DNA from: Anolis sagrei
Taxonomy: Eukaryota > Chordata > Lepidosauria > Squamata > Anolidae
Assembly: GCF_037176765.1 (NCBI RefSeq)
Contig: NC_090034.1
Coordinates: 90,428,000-90,491,999, forward strand
DNA length: 64,000 bases
Direction: 5' to 3'
The notes under the pieces are model-generated. The model was not told the origin of the DNA, made no database searches, and saw only the letters and a program-made list of their open reading frames with translations. A program made the position numbers and the translations under genes. Numbering within the stretch: position 1 is the stretch's first letter; each line of letters opens with the position of its first letter. Shown one piece after another: positions 61,857 through 64,000 of this stretch.

Positions 61857-62592
61857 CCAATGCACAAAATATATAGCAGATTTTCAGAAGTGTTATTTCA
61901 ATTGCCTAAAAGCATCTACTTTCCACAAAATATATTGCTTTTAAATCAAGCTCTCAAGAAACCAAAAATAAGTAGTCTTAGTTAAAAGTAATATAGTTGA
62001 TTTACTTATTTACATATTTCATGTATTCAGCATACAGGTACATTTCTTATTGGTTGAGAGTTTAAACAGTAAGTTCTCTAAAGCATTCTGTTTTCATCTC
62101 TTCGCTGTTGCATACAGACTAACACTCTCTTCAGTCTACATTACTGAACATTACTGAACTCAATACAGACTGACTTATCACGGCAACATACTGACACTGA
62201 CTAACTTCTAAACTGTACTGCTTCTGATGCAAACACTCTAAATAAATGGTTCTCAACCTGTGGGTCCCCAGATGTTTTGGCCTTCAACTCCCAGAAATCC
62301 GAACAGATGGCAAACTGGCTGGAATTTCTGGGAGATGTAGGTGAGAACACCTGGGGATCCACAGGTTGAGAACCACAGCTCTAAACTGTACTGGCTTCTA
62401 AAATGGAGACTCAGTCTGAATAGTCTCAGATCTAGTCACATGGTCAGCAGTACCTCCCACAACCTCAAACAACATAGAGTTAAGGCAAAACTGCATATTA
62501 AATCATATACATACAATATAGTAAGCAATTCACAATTATATACATAATAAATAACTAATATAGGAGGCTTTAGAAGGTTGCTATTTCCAACA
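61857..62592 (-). mobile_element. solo LTR-like fossil containing a hAT MITE
   Basis: On the minus strand it begins TGTTGGAAATAGCAACC at 62592. It is the most complete copy of the family also at 8600-9096 and 9097-10065, about 600 bp without the MITE at 62244-62378. No internal genes were seen. Confidence 0.55.
62244..62378. mobile_element. palindromic hAT MITE
   Basis: tggttctcaacctgtgggtc and ccacaggttgagaaccacag are inverted ends. TSDs are ctctaaat (62236-62243) and ctctaaac (62379-62386), one mismatch. Confidence 0.8.
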
Positions 62593-63280
62593 TTTGTTAA
62601 GATAGAGGCCTGCAAATTTAAAATTGACATCTGTGCCACTAACCATATGATAACTGTACCCAACAGTAGCTAGTGGGGCAGTGAATTTGCTCCAGGTCTT
62701 AGAAGCTAACAAATATTCTGATTTCATAAACCAAATAGCATTAATACGTTGGGTATCTCCTTTAAAAATCACACTAATACCTGGAGCTGATTCATTCCAA
62801 TGCTATCTGCTGGCATTGGTTCATTCTAGATGAAGCCACCAGGATAGAAACATTGCACATACACACAAACACACACATGTGAGTGTTCTTGCTGTTAGGA
62901 GGTGAGTATTCCTTTCCACCTTCTGAAATGACCAAGGTTCCCTCCCCAGATTTACTATGCAGCCACTGCAGCCCTATATAGCCATTGCAAGGTTGGTGGA
63001 GAGCATGGAGAGGAATTGAGGAACTGTCTGGTTGTGTTTCTGTAGCTAGACACAGAATTATGAGACCTTTGAAGGACCTCTATAGTTCTCAGTGGATGAT
63101 CTAACCATTCTATGTCTGGCTACAAGAGCAAAACCAGAGGCTTCTCTGATTCCCTTTCTTGCTTCCAGCTCGTCACTGAATAGCCATGGGAAAAAGGGCC
63201 TGCGGTGGCTCATTCACAGGTCCAGGCGATATTGAATGGCTTAGTGTAGCATACTTCTGCATGTGGAACTATTACACTAT

Positions 63281-63442
63281 GTATTGTCGAAGGCTTTCGT
63301 GGCTGGAATCACTGGGTTGCTGTGAGTTTTCCGGGCTGTAGGGCCTCTGAGGATGCCTGCCATAGATGCAGGCAAAATGTCAGGAGAGAATGCTTCTGGA
63401 ACATGGTCATACAGTCCAGAAAACTCACAGCAACCCAGTATT
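63281..63442. mobile_element. Penelope-like terminal repeat, short inverted pair
   Basis: tattgtcgaaggctttcgtg and ctgtgagttttccgggctgt run in reverse, then gcctctgaggatgcctgcca runs forward to actcacagcaacccag. The central part is collapsed compared with 15541-15786. Confidence 0.75.
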
Positions 63443-63560
63443 ACACTATGCTGTGCTATACAGGACCACAGCCATTGTATCTCTCAGCCCTTTTCCTGCT
63501 ACTCCATTCATGGAGGCTATTCCTTAACCCACATCCTATTTGCTACCCAGATGTTCTTCT

Positions 63561-63711
63561 GAGGCCCCTTCCACACATATTAATAATATCCCACATTATA
63601 TGCCTTGAACTGGAATATATGGTAGTGTGGACTCAGATAACCCAGTTCAAAGCAGATGTCGTGGGATTTCCTGCCTTGATATTCTGAGTTATATAGCTGT
63701 GTGGAAGGGCC
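63561..63711. mobile_element. palindromic MITE of the TTCCACAC family
   Basis: The ends ggccccttccacacat and gctgtgtggaagggccc are inverted around acccagttcaaagcag. It is homologous to 51069-51212. Confidence 0.7.
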
Positions 63712-64000
63712 CGGACTCAAACTGTGATTTTAGTTTCAAGCACCATAATTATGGGCCACATGTGAAGACGAAGAATTCAAGAATGGCCTTTCTCAAACTT
63801 GGACGGGAAGGGGTGTATTTGGGGTTGGCCCATCTGGCATGTGTACAGTATCTGTAACACAGTCATATGTGTCTTTGTGATGCATCTGGATGCCAAACCA
63901 TGACTTTCTGGTCAAAGTCTGGCAGCCAGTAGTCACATTATTGAGCATGCCATGAAAAGCATTTCCAAAACAAGAAGTGTTTTGGTCCTGGACTTCTCCT

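Noticed and set aside
60701-64000. MAG transmembrane/juxtamembrane exon
   Set aside because: No frame with a hydrophobic segment and matching splice sites was found; it is probably beyond the window.

Overview
This is vertebrate nuclear DNA, most likely from a squamate reptile of the Anolis/iguanian type. The evidence is split genes with GT-AG introns plus a squamate repeat load: Sauria-type tRNA SINEs, a second tRNA-derived SINE, BovB, L2, CR1 and R4-type LINEs, Penelope-like retroelements, Helitrons, SPIN-like hAT elements and many palindromic MITEs. The exact species cannot be read from the window.

Three host genes are supported. (1) ETV2, plus strand, 2705-14135: seven coding exons that splice in frame to 329 codons and end in an ETS DNA-binding domain. 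(2) HAUS5, minus strand, 45545-18628: nineteen coding exons that splice in frame to 666 codons, encoding the augmin subunit. Its first exon lies in a GC-rich promoter island at about 45.4-45.9 kb. ETV2 and HAUS5 converge tail to tail, with about 3.1 kb between their predicted poly(A) signals. (3) MAG (Siglec-4), minus strand, partial: the terminal L-isoform exon (56795-56941) and, upstream, the alternative S-isoform exon (60659-60700). The Ig and membrane exons must lie beyond the right edge.

Layout. 1-2.7 kb: CR1 end, a 26-bp minisatellite, Helitron, Penelope-like and SINE copies upstream of ETV2. 2.7-14.1 kb: ETV2, with intron 4 packed with Helitron, LTR-like, L2 and SINE copies. 15.1-18.4 kb: intergenic, with a Penelope-like fold-back and a Tigger-like MITE. 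18.6-45.5 kb: HAUS5 and its introns. 43.2-45.3 kb: nested Helitron/SINE/Penelope/hAT stack in intron 1. 45.9-50.2 kb: nested L2/BovB/L2/CR1/Penelope/Helitron block. 50.3-56.3 kb: comparatively repeat-poor spacer before MAG. 56.8-64 kb: the 3' part of MAG with long repeat-filled introns.

The genes do not form a functional unit: ETV2 is an endothelial/haematopoietic transcription factor, HAUS5 a mitotic-spindle protein and MAG a myelin adhesion receptor. All three lie in one cytogenetic neighbourhood of human chromosome 19q13.1, so the window is a rearranged piece of that conserved block. The most useful results are the complete ETV2 and HAUS5 exon chains, the conserved S-MAG cassette exon, hammerhead-ribozyme-like cores in Penelope-like copies, a module shared by a Helitron and hAT elements, and several datable nested insertions with target-site duplications.
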